Positions 7,299 to 15,298 of a stretch of 15,849 bases of DNA are shown here, one piece after another. A program made the translations under genes and the position numbers. Below the pieces are notes generated by a model. The model ran no database searches and had not been told where the DNA came from. It saw nothing but the letters and a program-made list of their open reading frames with translations. Source of the DNA: an uncultured Clostridia bacterium (lineage in GTDB: Bacteria; Bacillota; Clostridia; UBA1381; UMGS1253); NCBI GenBank assembly GCA_937892135.1, contig CALAUK010000093.1, positions 1 through 15,849 of the forward strand. Direction: 5' to 3'. The number at the start of each line of letters is the position of its first letter. The first letter of the stretch is position 1.

Positions 7299-7877
7299 TT
7301 AAATGTTATATCCTGCCTCAAATGCCTTTAAGTTAGCCTCTAAAAACTTCTCGGGCACATTTTTTCTTATTGCCTCAAGCCAAACCTCTTTTTTGATTTC
7401 GCTTTTGCTTGCCAAAACGCCTATAAGTGCCACATTAACGGCCTTTTTGTTTCCTGCGCTTTCTGCAATCTTTAATGCATCAACGGGAATAATATTATTA
7501 AAGTTGTTCTCAAGCTTTTCTATAATATCTTTTGTATACTCCGCCGCGCCGACAATAACGGGCATAGGGTCAATCTGCTGAGTATTAACTATCATTTTGC
7601 CTGTGCCTTTTTTAAGATATGACGCATAACGGAACGCCTCAAGCTCTTCAAAGGATAAAATAATATCAGCTTCGCCCTTTGAAATAATCGGAGAGTAAAC
7701 CTTTTTGCCGTACTTAACATAAGTTACAACGCTTCCGCCTCTCTGACTCATTCCGTGAACCTCAGAAATTTTAACATCAGCACCGGTGTCTAATGCAACA
7801 GAGCCTAAAATTCTGCTTGCCAGAAGTGTTCCCTGACCGCCGACACCAACTATCATTATACTTTTAATATCGCTCAT
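7299..7877 (-). CDS. iorB: Indolepyruvate:ferredoxin oxidoreductase, beta subunit
   Basis: This is the small subunit of the oxygen-sensitive oxidoreductase that decarboxylates arylpyruvates to arylacetyl-CoA with ferredoxin as electron acceptor. The 192-residue protein corresponds to the gamma-type domain of pyruvate:ferredoxin oxidoreductases. It opens with the glycine-rich IMIVGVGGQGTLLASRILG (about 7-25) and carries HGMSQRGGSV (41-50), a hallmark of the subunit. The ATG at 7877 has AAGGTGG nine bases upstream. The in-frame GTG at 7886 would overlap iorA by 8 nt and sit too close to that site. The gap to the iorA stop is a single base, so translation is probably coupled and the subunits made in equal amounts. 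Confidence 0.93.
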   Translation of the reverse strand: MSDIKSIMIVGVGGQGTLLASRILGSVALDTGADVKISEVHGMSQRGGSVVTYVKYGKKVYSPIISKGEADIILSFEELEAFRYASYLKKGTGKMIVNTQQIDPMPVIVGAAEYTKDIIEKLENNFNNIIPVDALKIAESAGNKKAVNVALIGVLASKSEIKKEVWLEAIRKNVPEKFLEANLKAFEAGYNI

Positions 7878-7878
7878 A

Positions 7879-9618
7879 TTATTCACCCACCTTCTCTATT
7901 GCATCAAACTTACATATATTCATGCAAAGTCCGCATCCGTTACAAAGTGATTCATCAATAGAAATAACTCCGTCTTTAATTCTTATTGCGGGGCATCCTA
8001 TTTTCATACACATCTTGCACTTTTTACATTTCTCTTCGTTTATAACGCATCTTCCGTCAAACTTAACGCTCTTAAGTAGTGCGCAGGGGCGCTGAGAAAT
8101 AATAACAGACGGCTCGCCCGAATTAATTTCCTCTTTTACAACCTTTTCAAAAGTCTCAAGGTCAAACGGGTCTGCCACGCGGATACGATCTTTTGAAACG
8201 CCAACCGCTTCTGCCAGCTTAATTAAGTTAACACGGCTTGCTTCTTCGCCCTTTATTGTATATCCTGTTGTGGGATTATGCTGATGGCCTGTCATACCTG
8301 TTATTGAGTTATCTAAGATAATAACTGTTCCGTGGCCGTGATTGTAAACCATATCAATAAGGCCTGTTATACCTGAGTGAATAAATGTTGAGTCGCCGAT
8401 AACAGCAACAGTCTTTTTAGACGCATCTTCACCTAGTGCCTTTTCCATACCGTGCGCCATACCAACGCTTGCGCCCATACAGATAACAGTGTCTATGCTG
8501 CCAAGCGGCGCCTGAGCTCCTAATGTGTAACAGCCGATATCACCGCAAACAGTAAGGTTTAATTTCTTTAAAACATAAAACATTCCTCTGTGAGGGCAAC
8601 CGGGGCACATTACAGGAGGTCTTACGGGAGCGGTTTCACTTAATTCTACAACCTCTGCCCCGTCTTCAGCAAAAACTGCCTTTTTAATCATTTCGGGAGT
8701 GTACTCTCCAAGAAGAGAGAAGTTTTCTTTTCCCGAAACAGCTATACCAAGAGCCTTACAGTGTTTTTCAATAATCGGGTCAAGCTCTTCTATAACAAAA
8801 ATCTTTTTAACCTCTTTAGAGAAATCCTCAATCGCCTTTTCGGGCAAGGGATTAACCATATCAAGCTTTAAGTAAGAAACTCTGTCTCCCAAAGCCTCTT
8901 TTGCATACTGATATGCTATACCTGCGCAGATAACGCCGATTTCAGCTTTGTTGTCTTCTTTTTTTGCCATTGTCTCAGATAGAGCTAAAAGCTTTTTTGT
9001 TCTTTCTTCAACAACAACGTGACGTAGTCTTGCGCCCTGAGGCATCATAACATATTTGGGAATATCTTTTTCATAAGGCTTTAAAGCGCCTTCTTCTCTG
9101 TCGTTTAATTCAACGATGCTCTGCGAATGTGAAACTCTTGTTGAAAGTCTTATAAACACAGGAGTATCGTATTTTTCGCTTATATCAAAAGCCATCTTTG
9201 TAAACTCTTTACACTCAGAGCTGTCCGAAGGCTCAAGCATAGGTATCTTTGCCGCCTTTGCATAGTGTCTTGAGTCCTGCTCATTCTGCGAAGAATGCAT
9301 TCCGGGGTCATCTGCTGTGCAGATAACAAATCCTCCGTTAACACCAGTGTACGACACTGTAAAAAGTGGGTCTGCCGCAACGTTTACACCAACGTGCTTC
9401 ATACAGGTCATCGCTCTTGCACCCGCAACGGAAGCTCCTATTGCAGTTTCAGTCGCAACCTTTTCATTAGGCGCCCACTCAGAATAAACCTCATCATATT
9501 TTGCCAGCATTTCTGTTATTTCAGTGCTGGGTGTTCCGGGGTATGAAGAAACGACTTTAAGCCCTGCCTCATACGCACCTCTGGCAACAGCTTCGTTGCC
9601 AAGCATAATTTTTTTCAT
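7879..9618 (-). CDS. iorA: Indolepyruvate:ferredoxin oxidoreductase, alpha subunit
   Basis: This catalytic subunit converts transaminated aromatic amino acids (indole-, phenyl-, hydroxyphenylpyruvate) plus CoA to arylacetyl-CoA, CO2 and reduced ferredoxin. Domain order in 579 residues: an N-terminal pyrimidine-binding domain (MLGNEAVARGAYEAG, SSYPGTPSTEI), a middle domain, CPGCPHRG (338-345), and the thiamine-diphosphate domain GDIGCYTLGAQAPLGS (359-374). GDS (409-411) lies about 27 residues before Asn437. Two C-terminal [4Fe-4S] ferredoxin motifs have cysteines at 531, 534, 537, 542 and 559, 562, 565, 569. All expected cofactor ligands are present, so the enzyme looks intact. The ATG at 9618 is chosen because GGAAGTGG lies five bases upstream; the in-frame ATG at 9639 has no ribosome binding site. 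It is the first gene of the operon, with a promoter at 9679-9707. Confidence 0.95.
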   Translation of the reverse strand: MKKIMLGNEAVARGAYEAGLKVVSSYPGTPSTEITEMLAKYDEVYSEWAPNEKVATETAIGASVAGARAMTCMKHVGVNVAADPLFTVSYTGVNGGFVICTADDPGMHSSQNEQDSRHYAKAAKIPMLEPSDSSECKEFTKMAFDISEKYDTPVFIRLSTRVSHSQSIVELNDREEGALKPYEKDIPKYVMMPQGARLRHVVVEERTKKLLALSETMAKKEDNKAEIGVICAGIAYQYAKEALGDRVSYLKLDMVNPLPEKAIEDFSKEVKKIFVIEELDPIIEKHCKALGIAVSGKENFSLLGEYTPEMIKKAVFAEDGAEVVELSETAPVRPPVMCPGCPHRGMFYVLKKLNLTVCGDIGCYTLGAQAPLGSIDTVICMGASVGMAHGMEKALGEDASKKTVAVIGDSTFIHSGITGLIDMVYNHGHGTVIILDNSITGMTGHQHNPTTGYTIKGEEASRVNLIKLAEAVGVSKDRIRVADPFDLETFEKVVKEEINSGEPSVIISQRPCALLKSVKFDGRCVINEEKCKKCKMCMKIGCPAIRIKDGVISIDESLCNGCGLCMNICKFDAIEKVGE

Positions 9619-9678
9619 CAAAACCACTTCCAATTCCATTTATCTAAATTTAAGAATTTACAAAAAATCCATACTACT

Positions 9679-9707
9679 ATAATACTACAAAACCTAAGAA
9701 AAGTAAA
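9679..9707 (-). promoter_or_regulatory. Promoter of the iorA operon with repeated ATACTAC
   Basis: Read on the minus strand, TTTACT (9707-9702), a 17-nt spacer and TATTAT (9684-9679). The -10 region is overlapped by two ATACTAC copies (plus-strand 9671-9677 and 9682-9688) 11 nt apart, about one helical turn. The arrangement suits a repressor site, but no regulator is encoded in view. Confidence 0.5.
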
Positions 9708-9734
9708 GTGTTTTTTTAATAAAGAAGATTTTGC

Positions 9735-9763
9735 TGGACTTAATAAAAAAAATAGTATATAAT
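9735..9763 (+). promoter_or_regulatory. Promoter of rmuC
   Basis: TGGACT (9735-9740), a 17-nt spacer and TATAAT (9758-9763). The -10 is perfect and the -35 matches consensus at four of six bases. It diverges from the iorA promoter, whose -35 lies about 28 nt away. Confidence 0.6.
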
Positions 9764-9795
9764 GGATATAAGATTAAGAAAGGCAAGGTCGGTTT

Positions 9796-10992
9796 ATGGA
9801 AATTTACATTATTTTAAGCCTATGTGTTATAATAATAGCTATGTTGGTTTTTCTCCTTGTTAAATCAGGCAAAAATGAGAAAACTATCACAAAAGAGGAG
9901 ATTTATACCGAGATTAAAAAGGCAGAAGCTGAAAACCTTTCGGTTTTAAAGCAAAATTTAACCCTTGTTTCAGATGTGCTTGCAAATTCTCAGAAGCAAG
10001 GCTATGAGATGCAGGACAAAAGGCTTATCGAGCTTGGTGAGAGGCTTAATGCTATAAGAACCGAAATAGACACAAAGATTAAAAACCTTTATGAATCTAA
10101 CGAAAAGCAACTTGACAGAATACGAGGCACTGTTGACGAAAAATTACAAAAAACCTTAGACGAAAAATTTGAGCGCTCGTTTAAAGCTGTAACCGAAAGG
10201 CTTGAACAGGTTTACAAAGGTCTTGGCGAAATGCAGACTCTTGCAACAAGCGTGGGCGACTTAAAAAAGGTTTTGTCAAATGTTAAAACAAGGGGTATCT
10301 TAGGCGAGATTCAGCTTGGCGCAATTTTAAGCGAGATTCTCTCCCCTGAGCAGTATAAAGAAAATATTGCAACAATTCCGGGGAGCAAAGATGTTGTTGA
10401 GTTTGCTGTGTGTCTTCCCGGAAACGGAGATGAAACAGTTTTTCTTCCCGTTGACTCAAAGTTCCCTGCCGATATGTACACAAATCTTGTTGATGCATAT
10501 GATTCGGGAAATCCCAATGAGATTACTCTTGCCAAAAAAGAGCTTGAAAAGAGCATTAAACAGAGCGCAAAAACAATTCACGACAAGTATGTTGAACCAC
10601 CTTACACCACCGATTTTGCAATAATGTTTCTTCCTGTTGAGGGGCTTTATTCAGAGGTTGTAAGAATGGGTATGGTTGAGGTTTTGCAGAAAAACTATAA
10701 AATAAACATCGCAGGACCTACCACAATGGCGGCAATTTTAAACAGCCTGCAGATGGGCTTTAAAACACTTGCCATTCAAAAGCATTCGGGCGAGGTGTGG
10801 AAAGTGTTAGGCGCGGTTAAAACCGAGTTTGACAAATTTTCTGACGTACTTATGGCTACTCAGTCAAGAATTGAGCAGGCAAACAAAGAGCTTGACAAGC
10901 TTATAGGCGTAAGAACAAGAAAAATCCAGAGCACCTTAAAAAGCATTACAGCGCTTTCCGAAAGCGATACAGAGGAGCTTTTAGGAGAATAA
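9796..10992 (+). CDS. rmuC: RmuC family DNA recombination protein
   Basis: RmuC proteins limit inversion at short inverted repeats in E. coli and contain a nuclease-like fold; the exact reaction is unsettled. This 398-residue form starts with one hydrophobic helix (about residues 3-22, IYIILSLCVIIIAMLVFLLV) that should anchor it in the membrane. A charged, heptad-like coiled-coil stretch follows at about 25-150. The conserved core, about 155-375, contains KTRGILGEIQLGAILSEIL, FLPVDSKFPADMY, DFAIMFLPVEGLYSEV and the GPTTMAAILNSLQMGFKTLA block. Length is at the short end for the family (E. coli RmuC is about 475), mainly from a shorter N-terminal coiled coil. The ATG at 9796 follows an AAGG at 9785-9788. 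The gene has its own promoter and no clear terminator; asp23 begins 113 nt downstream from a separate promoter. Confidence 0.92.
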   Translation: MEIYIILSLCVIIIAMLVFLLVKSGKNEKTITKEEIYTEIKKAEAENLSVLKQNLTLVSDVLANSQKQGYEMQDKRLIELGERLNAIRTEIDTKIKNLYESNEKQLDRIRGTVDEKLQKTLDEKFERSFKAVTERLEQVYKGLGEMQTLATSVGDLKKVLSNVKTRGILGEIQLGAILSEILSPEQYKENIATIPGSKDVVEFAVCLPGNGDETVFLPVDSKFPADMYTNLVDAYDSGNPNEITLAKKELEKSIKQSAKTIHDKYVEPPYTTDFAIMFLPVEGLYSEVVRMGMVEVLQKNYKINIAGPTTMAAILNSLQMGFKTLAIQKHSGEVWKVLGAVKTEFDKFSDVLMATQSRIEQANKELDKLIGVRTRKIQSTLKSITALSESDTEELLGE

Positions 10993-11026
10993 CTGATTTT
11001 TTTAATATAAAATTTTGTAAAATGTA

Positions 11027-11055
11027 TAGACTAATCGTAAAATATATGGTAAAAT
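11027..11055 (+). promoter_or_regulatory. Promoter of asp23-fakA-recG
   Basis: TAGACT (11027-11032), a 17-nt spacer and TAAAAT (11050-11055), preceded by TGG, which makes an extended -10. The leader to asp23 is about 44 nt and carries GGAGGG (11094-11099). The rest of the 10993-11105 gap is AT-rich, with no hairpin seen. Confidence 0.6.
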
Positions 11056-11105
11056 AGATTAGATATGTTTTTTGATTATTATTTTTTAATAACGGAGGGA
11101 ATACT

Positions 11106-11453
11106 ATGGCTGTTAAAAAAGAAAATTCTTTAGGTCAGATTGTTATTTCAAATGAAGTAATAGCTAAGATTTCAGGTATGGCTGCAACAAGCTGTTACGG
11201 CGTTGTTGGTATGATAGACCCCAAGGGTAAGCTTTATAATCTGTTCGCAGGCGATTCCATCACAAAGGGCGTTAATGTGTCCTTAGAAGATGAGGCTCTT
11301 GTTATTGACCTTCATGTTATGGTTGAATACGGAGTTAACATTTCTGCGATGAGCGAAAGCGTTATAAAAAATGTTAAATACAATGTCGAGAAAATTACAG
11401 GCTGTATGGTTGGCGCGGTTAACGTTTTCGTTGACAGTACCCGTGTTGATTGA
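11106..11453 (+). CDS. Asp23/Gls24 family envelope stress response protein
   Basis: A 115-residue member of the Asp23/Gls24 (YloU) family: small, abundant Firmicutes proteins linked to alkaline and cell-envelope stress, some tethered near the membrane through partners. Family features seen: LGQIVISNEVIAKISGMAA at the N-terminus, then CYGVVGM, and VDLHVMVEYGVNISAMSESV-type central strands (written here as IDLHVMVEYGVNI). VKYNVEKITG and VNVFVDSTRV close the protein. No membrane segment is present. The start is set by GGAGGG six bases upstream. It stands first in the asp23-fakA-recG operon, matching the yloU-yloV order of Bacillus. The biochemical activity of the family is unknown. Confidence 0.92.
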   Translation: MAVKKENSLGQIVISNEVIAKISGMAATSCYGVVGMIDPKGKLYNLFAGDSITKGVNVSLEDEALVIDLHVMVEYGVNISAMSESVIKNVKYNVEKITGCMVGAVNVFVDSTRVD

Positions 11454-11457
11454 TACT

Positions 11458-11474
11458 AGGAGGCGATTAATATA
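11458..11474 (+). promoter_or_regulatory. Ribosome binding site that points to an ATA start for fakA
   Basis: AGGAGG (11458-11463) is a full Shine-Dalgarno match. Eight bases later, at 11472-11474, stands ATA, followed by ATT (11475) and ACT. The frame is closed by TAG at 11457-11459. No ATG, GTG or TTG exists in frame before the TTG at 11496, which has no binding site of its own. Confidence 0.6.
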
Positions 11475-13112
11475 ATTACTCAGATTAACGGTTCTTTGTT
11501 TGCAAAGATGATAATTTCGGGCGCAAACAATCTTAAAAACAATAAAACGGAAGTTGACACATTAAACGTGTTCCCCGTTCCCGACGGTGACACAGGTACT
11601 AATATGTCGCTTACTTTTTCTGCAGCGGCAGATGAAATTAAAAAGTTTCAGACGACAGATATTGGAGCAGTGGCAAAAACTCTTTCAGGGGCTTCTCTAA
11701 GAGGCGCAAGAGGTAACTCAGGCGTTATCTTATCTCAGCTTTGCCGAGGTATATTTAAGGCTTTGGATAAGTGTCAGGAGGCAGATGCAAAGAAGATTGC
11801 TGAAGCAATTCAGTCCGGTGTTGACACAGCGTATAAGGCTGTTATGCGCCCCACTGAGGGAACAATTTTAACTGTTGCAAGAGAAAGTGCGGCTGAGATG
11901 GTTAAAAAAGCAGAAACAACAGAGGATATTGAAGAAATCTTCAAGACCTTGGTTGATGCGGCTTTGGTTTCTCTAAACAACACACCAAATCTATTGCCCG
12001 TTTTAAAAGAAGCAGGCGTTGTTGATGCCGGCGGTGCAGGTTTAGTTAAAATTTATGAGGGATTTTTAGCGGCAGTTTTGGGAAATGAGATAGAGCTTTT
12101 ATCTTCCGATGCTTCAAAGCCCGAAATATCTGTTCCTGCAAATCAGGCAGAGATTGACACAGCAAACATCAAGTTTGCATACTGCACAGAGTTTATTATA
12201 GACAAGAGCGCTCCCGATGTTAATGTTTCCCGCTTCAGCGAGGTTATTGATGATAAGGGAGACTGCAAATTAGTTATTGACGATGATGATATTGTGAAGG
12301 TACATATTCACACAAATCATCCCGGATTTGTGCTTGAAGAGGCCTTAAAGCTTGGTATGCTTAGCAAAATCAAAATCGATAATATGAAGATGCAGCATTC
12401 AACAATAATTGAAAATGCTTCCGAAGCTCCAAAAGAAGAGCCTAAAAAGCCTCATAAGAAATACGGCTTTGTAAGCGTTACTGCAGGAGAAGGTCTTTCT
12501 TCTATTTTTAAAGATTATGGTGTTGACGAGATTATCGAGGGCGGTCAGACAATGAACCCCAGCACAGATGATATCTTATCAGCTATTGAAAAGATTAACG
12601 CAGATTATATCTTCGTTCTTCCTAATAACAAAAACATTATTCTTGCGGCAGAGCAGGCAAAAGAGCTCGCTGAAACCGAGGTTATTGTTATTCCTAGTAA
12701 GTCTTTCCCCCAGGGCGTTAGTGCTATGATGGCATTCTTGCCGCACATGGAGGCAGAGGCAAACACTGAGGCTATGCTTGAAGCTATAAAAAATGTTAAG
12801 ACAGGTCAGGTTACTTTCGCTGTAAGAGATACTTCTGTTAACGGAAAAGAGATTAAATCAGGTGATATAATCGGTATAAGCGAGGGCGAGATTTCCTCTG
12901 TTGGTAAAACTCCCGAAGAGGTTTGCTCCGAAATTATAGAAAACCTTTCAGATGAGGATACAGAGGTTGTAACTTTATACTATGGCGAAGATGTTTCAGA
13001 AGAAAAGGCAGAAGAGCTTTTAGAAACCCTTGAAGAAAAATACGATGAAATCGATATTCTTCTTCAGGCAGGCAAACAGCCTTTATACTACTATATAGTT
13101 TCTGTGGAGTGA
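11472..13112 (+). CDS. fakA: Fatty acid kinase catalytic subunit FakA (DAK2/YloV family)
   Basis: FakA phosphorylates fatty acids held by a FakB (DegV-type) carrier so that exogenous fatty acids enter phospholipid synthesis; it acts in the cytoplasm. From the proposed start the protein has 546 residues, normal for the family. The N-terminal kinase (DAK2) domain holds LNVFPVPDGDTGTNM, with nucleotide/metal Asp residues at 38 and 40, GARGNSGVILSQ (78-89) and VDAGGAGLVKIYEG (about 176-189). The C-terminal half is the YloV-type domain with EGGQTMNPSTDDIL and VLPNNKNI. The start is unusual: family N-termini read M-I-T-x-I-(D/N)-G. Here the matching codons are ATA ATT ACT CAG ATT AAC GGT, placed eight bases after AGGAGG. 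The first canonical codon, TTG at 11496, would remove eight conserved residues. The stop overlaps the recG leader. FakB is not in the window. Confidence 0.9.
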   Translation: MITQINGSLFAKMIISGANNLKNNKTEVDTLNVFPVPDGDTGTNMSLTFSAAADEIKKFQTTDIGAVAKTLSGASLRGARGNSGVILSQLCRGIFKALDKCQEADAKKIAEAIQSGVDTAYKAVMRPTEGTILTVARESAAEMVKKAETTEDIEEIFKTLVDAALVSLNNTPNLLPVLKEAGVVDAGGAGLVKIYEGFLAAVLGNEIELLSSDASKPEISVPANQAEIDTANIKFAYCTEFIIDKSAPDVNVSRFSEVIDDKGDCKLVIDDDDIVKVHIHTNHPGFVLEEALKLGMLSKIKIDNMKMQHSTIIENASEAPKEEPKKPHKKYGFVSVTAGEGLSSIFKDYGVDEIIEGGQTMNPSTDDILSAIEKINADYIFVLPNNKNIILAAEQAKELAETEVIVIPSKSFPQGVSAMMAFLPHMEAEANTEAMLEAIKNVKTGQVTFAVRDTSVNGKEIKSGDIIGISEGEISSVGKTPEEVCSEIIENLSDEDTEVVTLYYGEDVSEEKAEELLETLEEKYDEIDILLQAGKQPLYYYIVSVE

Positions 13113-13117
13113 TATAT

Positions 13118-15145
13118 ATGCTAAAAGACAGTGTACGCTCTCTTTCAGGTATCGGCGAAAAAAGAGCCGAGGCGCTTGAATCAATCGGAGTTTATACGGT
13201 TAATGATTTGCTTTCTTACTATCCCCGTGACTACGAGGACAGAACAAAAATCACATATATCTCAAATGTTTTTGATGAACAAACGGTGTGCATTCGTGCC
13301 ACCGTTTTTTCGGATGTAACTGTTAAGATGCCGAGAAAGGGGCTTAGCATATATACTGCGGTGCTTTTTGATGAAACAGGCAAGATTAATGCAACCTGGT
13401 TTAATAATAAGTACATAAAAAACAGTATAAGAAAAGGCGAAACCTATGTTTTCTATGGCAAGATAAAAAAAGACGGGCCTTTTAAGCAGATTCTTTCCCC
13501 CATTTTTGAGCCTGAGGATAAAAACAATAAGACAAGGCAGATTGTGCCGATTTATCCTTTAAGAAACGGGCTTACGCAAAATGTTTTCTATCAGGCGGTA
13601 AAGTGCGCGGCAGAATTCGCAAAAGAAATAAAAGACCCTCTTCCCGACTACATAAAACAAAAGCTTTCTCTTATGAGTCTTTCGGATGCAATTTATAATA
13701 TTCATTTTCCAAATGATTTTGATAGCTACGACAAGGCGCGCAGGCGCGTTGTTTTTGATGAGCTTTTTATTCTTTCAATGGCTCTTTTATCTATAAAATC
13801 AGGAAAAGACCGAGTGACAGGCGAGGCTTTAGAAGACATTTCCTGCATAGGAGAATTTATTTCCTCTCTTCCCTATAAGCTGACTTCTGCGCAGGACAGA
13901 GTTATAAAAGAAATCGCAGTTGATTTAAAAAAGCAGACGCCTATGTCAAGGCTTGTTCAGGGCGATGTTGGCTCAGGAAAAACTGTTGTTGGCGCAGCGG
14001 CAATTTATGCAGCGGTAAGAAACGGATTTCAGGCCGTTATGATGGCACCAACTGAAATTTTAGCGTCCCAACACTTCGAGAATTTTAAAAAGCTTTTTCC
14101 TGAAAGCTTTAACATTTGCCTTTTAAACGGCTCTATGACTGCCTCGCAGAAAAAAGCGGCTTTAGAGGATATAGAAAGCGGAAAGGCAAAGGTTATAGTT
14201 GGAACGCACGCTCTTATTCAGGAGGGTGTAAACTATAAAAACTTAAACCTTGTTATAACTGACGAGCAGCACCGATTTGGTGTTAATCAAAGAGAGGCTA
14301 TCGCAAAAAAAGGAAACAATCCGCATGTTCTTGTTATGAGCGCAACCCCTATTCCCCGAACACTTGCACTTATTCTTTATGGCGATATGGATATTTCAAT
14401 AATTGATGCTCTTCCGCCGGGAAGAAAAGTTATTGAAACCTATGCGGTTTCGGAAAATATGCGCGAAAGAATAAATAATTTTATAAAAAAGCACGTTCTT
14501 TCAGGCAGGCAGATTTATATTGTGTGCCCTCTTGTTGAAGAGTCTGAAAGCATTGATTTAACGAATGTTACGGAATACACAAAAGAGCTTAAAGGTATTT
14601 TCCCTGAGTTTAATATTTCGCTTCTTCACGGAAAGATGAAAACGGCTGAAAAGAATCAGACGATGCTTTCTTTTAAAAATGGTGAAATCGATATTTTGGT
14701 TTCAACAACTGTTGTTGAGGTCGGAGTTGACGTGCCGAATGCGAATGTGATAGTAGTTGAAAATGCCGAGCGTTTCGGTCTTGCTCAGCTTCATCAGCTT
14801 CGTGGCCGTGTTGGACGAGGCGAACATCAAAGCTACTGCATACTTTTTAATCAGTCAGATACTGAGGTTTCAAAAAAGAGAATGAAGATTATGGCGTCTT
14901 CTTCTGACGGATTTTATATTGCAGAGCAGGATTTATTGCTTCGTGGCTCGGGCGACTTTTTTGGTGTCCGTCAGCACGGACTTCCGTCGTTTAAGGTTGC
15001 AAATCTTTTTAATGATATGGATATTTTAAAGCTTGCGCAGGCATCGGCAAAAGAGGTTTTAACAAAGGATATAAGCCTCACCTTACCTGAGCACAAAGAA
15101 CTTAAAAATGTGCTTGAAAGCAAGGTTCGTGCTCTGTTTTTGTAA
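13118..15145 (+). CDS. recG: ATP-dependent DNA helicase RecG
   Basis: RecG is a monomeric superfamily 2 helicase that regresses stalled replication forks and branch-migrates Holliday junctions. The 675-residue protein shows the N-terminal wedge/OB domain (LSGIGEKRAEAL, SYYPRDYEDR), then helicase motifs. These are QGDVGSGKT with Walker A lysine 288, APTEILASQH, the DEQH box at 382-385, and MSATPIPRTLAL (from 407). VSTTVVEVGVDVPNA, QLHQLRGRVGRG and the C-terminal DLLLRGSGDFFGVRQHGLP complete the set. All motifs are intact and the length is normal. The ATG at 13118 is preferred: GGAG (13106-13109) lies eight bases ahead, while the in-frame GTG at 13109 sits inside that site. It is the last gene of the operon, starting six bases after the fakA stop, and ends at a strong terminator. 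Confidence 0.96.
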   Translation: MLKDSVRSLSGIGEKRAEALESIGVYTVNDLLSYYPRDYEDRTKITYISNVFDEQTVCIRATVFSDVTVKMPRKGLSIYTAVLFDETGKINATWFNNKYIKNSIRKGETYVFYGKIKKDGPFKQILSPIFEPEDKNNKTRQIVPIYPLRNGLTQNVFYQAVKCAAEFAKEIKDPLPDYIKQKLSLMSLSDAIYNIHFPNDFDSYDKARRRVVFDELFILSMALLSIKSGKDRVTGEALEDISCIGEFISSLPYKLTSAQDRVIKEIAVDLKKQTPMSRLVQGDVGSGKTVVGAAAIYAAVRNGFQAVMMAPTEILASQHFENFKKLFPESFNICLLNGSMTASQKKAALEDIESGKAKVIVGTHALIQEGVNYKNLNLVITDEQHRFGVNQREAIAKKGNNPHVLVMSATPIPRTLALILYGDMDISIIDALPPGRKVIETYAVSENMRERINNFIKKHVLSGRQIYIVCPLVEESESIDLTNVTEYTKELKGIFPEFNISLLHGKMKTAEKNQTMLSFKNGEIDILVSTTVVEVGVDVPNANVIVVENAERFGLAQLHQLRGRVGRGEHQSYCILFNQSDTEVSKKRMKIMASSSDGFYIAEQDLLLRGSGDFFGVRQHGLPSFKVANLFNDMDILKLAQASAKEVLTKDISLTLPEHKELKNVLESKVRALFL

Positions 15146-15159
15146 AAAGCAAAAAAAAT

Positions 15160-15189
15160 AAAGGCTGTCTCATTTGAGACAGCCTTTTT
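15160..15189. terminator. Terminator after recG, probably bidirectional
   Basis: A 12-bp perfect stem AAAGGCTGTCTC (15160-15171) / complement (15176-15187) with an ATTT loop. A T run follows on the plus strand and an A run precedes it, so it can also serve the convergent minus-strand fragment that ends at 15200. Confidence 0.9.
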
Positions 15190-15199
15190 GGTTTTAAAA

Positions 15200-15298
15200 T
15201 TAATAACCAACCTTTTCCCAGCACTCGAAGGGAGCAGCGAGTTCTTCGCTGATGTAAACCTGAGTCTTCTTTGTCTGAAGCATTGAAGAAGGAACGTG
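15200..15298 (-). CDS. 3' end of an unidentified gene, NagB-like C-terminus
   Basis: Read on the minus strand, the frame ends in a TAA at 15200-15202 and gives a C-terminal peptide VPSSMLQTKKTQVYIS then EELAAPFECWEKVGY. The pattern P-S-S-M-L-Q, a few polar residues, V-Y-I-x-E-E-x-A-A resembles the C-terminus of glucosamine-6-phosphate deaminase (NagB) and related sugar-phosphate isomerases. There the equivalent stretch is P-A-S-x-L-Q-x-H-x(4)-V-x-x-D-E-A-A. The convergent position facing recG with a shared hairpin supports a real gene end. The reading should become meaningless beyond about 15293-15300, where the relA-like sequence begins, so the 5' part is missing. Identification rests on about 30 residues and is tentative. 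Confidence 0.4.
   Translation of the reverse strand, partial: HVPSSMLQTKKTQVYISEELAAPFECWEKVGY

Noticed and set aside
9295..9546. Plus-strand 83-codon frame inside iorA
   Set aside because: It is antisense to conserved iorA coding sequence, and its composition looks like a shadow reading rich in Cys, Ser and Arg.
10283..10624. Three overlapping 71-85 codon frames inside rmuC
   Set aside because: All are alternative-frame readings of the conserved RmuC core without start signals.
13231..13416. Minus-strand 61-codon frame inside recG
   Set aside because: It is antisense to the RecG OB domain with no supporting start signal.
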